From the NCBI GenBank assembly GCA_003854985.1, contig RQOG01000035.1, positions 1 through 64,000 on the forward strand: a DNA stretch of 64,000 nt, given 5' to 3'. The position numbers and the translations under genes were made by a program. Below are positions 63,457 through 64,000 of this stretch, in pieces (the first letter of the stretch is position 1; every line of letters begins with the position of its first letter). The notes under the pieces are model-generated. The model ran no database searches, had not been told where the DNA came from, and saw only the letters and a list, made by a program, of their open reading frames with translations. Origin of the DNA: Calditrichota bacterium (GTDB taxonomy: Bacteria > Calditrichota > Calditrichia > Calditrichales > Calditrichaceae).

Positions 63457-64000
63457 TTAATAATACTCCAATACCTGCTGACTCTGCACAACAAACAATT
63501 TAAGCACTTTTTCTTTCCCTAATTCGGGCATCTCAATATGAACAATATAGACGCCGCTTGCTACAGGCAGACCGCTTTCATTCTGTAAATTCCAGTCGAA
63601 GAACTGACTGTTCGTATCTTTTTCCAGCTTTCTTACCTGTGCACCGCCTAAAGAGAAAATTCTAAAAGTGGCTTTTCTGGGCAGATGATTGAATCTTACA
63701 AACCTGTCGAATCGACCGGATTCGAGCGGATTATAAGCGTAATAAGGATTCGGAAATACGTTTATCTTCTCCACATCAACTTTCGCTAAATCATTATTCT
63801 CTACAGCTGCCGCCGGGGCTGTAAATGTAAACTGATCTTCAGGGAAATTAAGATGGCTCGCAAATATCTGAATTTCAAAATCATCGTAAAGATAAGGATA
63901 ACCTCTTGTACCCCATCCGGAAGCATATAAAACGCCATTATAAGTGCCATCGAGATTGCCGTTAAGATATTCTGTGTATGTTTCATCATACGTATCATTT
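63457..64000 (-). CDS. Secreted protein with C-terminal sorting domain (5' part outside window)
   Basis: Open from the window edge to TAA at 63457, 180 codons, so the start lies beyond. A shorter frame starting at GTG 63774 is only the tail. The residues read VFPNPYYAYNP, then FVRFNHLPRKATFRIFSLGG, QFFDWNLQNESGLPVASGVY and EKVLKLFVVQ, the pattern of a FlgD-like/type IX C-terminal sorting domain (here followed by about ten extra residues). The upstream visible part (YASGWGTRGYPYLYDDF and FASHLNFPEDQFTFTAP) is a beta-rich exported domain. It is followed by a PorV-like gene. Confidence 0.82.
   Translation of the reverse strand, partial: NDTYDETYTEYLNGNLDGTYNGVLYASGWGTRGYPYLYDDFEIQIFASHLNFPEDQFTFTAPAAAVENNDLAKVDVEKINVFPNPYYAYNPLESGRFDRFVRFNHLPRKATFRIFSLGGAQVRKLEKDTNSQFFDWNLQNESGLPVASGVYIVHIEMPELGKEKVLKLFVVQSQQVLEYY

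Noticed and set aside
1-64000. CRISPR array, prophage or rRNA operon
   Set aside because: No regularly spaced direct repeats of 24-40 bp, no integrase, capsid or terminase genes, and no rRNA segments were seen.

Overview
The window is a bacterial chromosome segment of moderate GC that is densely coded, mostly in short co-directional operons. Several features point to the FCB superphylum, most likely Calditrichota or a neighbouring lineage. These are C-terminal secretion/sorting domains of the type IX kind (window right edge and a remnant near 12.2 kb), PorV/UPF0164-type barrels, PATAN (DUF4388) regulators, bacillithiol genes bshA and bshC, an archaeal/eukaryotic-type prolyl-tRNA synthetase and a Bacteroides-like serine palmitoyltransferase. 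The taxonomic call is inference; no rRNA is present.

Layout. 1-2.4 kb: a PhoR/PhoB-like two-component pair (kinase cut by the window edge) behind an array of 11-bp TTAG repeats. 2.5-5.7 kb: a translationally coupled operon of two pseudo-receiver/PATAN proteins and a GTPase-like protein. 5.7-12 kb: RNA methyltransferases, a radical SAM protein, a TPR protein, a MITE-like element and a DHH phosphoesterase. 12.1-16.4 kb: an AT-rich accessory island. Its left edge carries an orphaned sorting-domain tail with its terminator. It then holds a lipoprotein and a complete ABC-three-component (ABC-3C) conflict system: SMEK-type effector, small middle component and DUF2326-type ABC ATPase.

16.4-20.6 kb: PAP2 phosphatase, tRNA-Leu(GAG) and a gap-pgk-tpiA-secG block. 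20.8-24.8 kb: a purine salvage and house-cleaning cluster (MTA/SAH-type deaminase, lipoprotein, YjjX-type NTPase, adenosine deaminase). 24.8-27.8 kb: a probably inactive serine hydrolase, a small membrane protein and bshC. 28-35 kb: a sphingolipid-type cluster (serine palmitoyltransferase, bacterial ceramide synthase candidate, two extended SDRs one of which may be ceramide reductase, and a PAP2-fold membrane protein that may be a headgroup enzyme). 35-43 kb: rhomboid protease, proS, tRNA-Arg(CCG), an Omp85 protein, a monofunctional transglycosylase and a large GH-like protein of unknown role.

43-48 kb: haem/lipoprotein-like protein, REC-GAF-GGDEF diguanylate cyclase coupled to bshA, macrodomain protein and hutI. 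48-56.5 kb: HIT protein, EF-G-like GTPase, SprT-like protein, UPF0173 hydrolase, malate dehydrogenase and the electron-bifurcating pair nfnA/nfnB. 56.7-64 kb: dprA, obgE, PorV-like barrel, murI and a Tat-type amidase, then a strong terminator, a second PorV-like barrel and the end of a secreted sorting-domain protein.

The strongest candidates for an uncommon system are the ABC-3C island (family known, this version and its boundaries worth study), the PATAN/pseudo-receiver/pseudo-GTPase operon (function unknown), and the sphingolipid cluster. All calls rest on reading motifs and composition by eye; no database search was possible.
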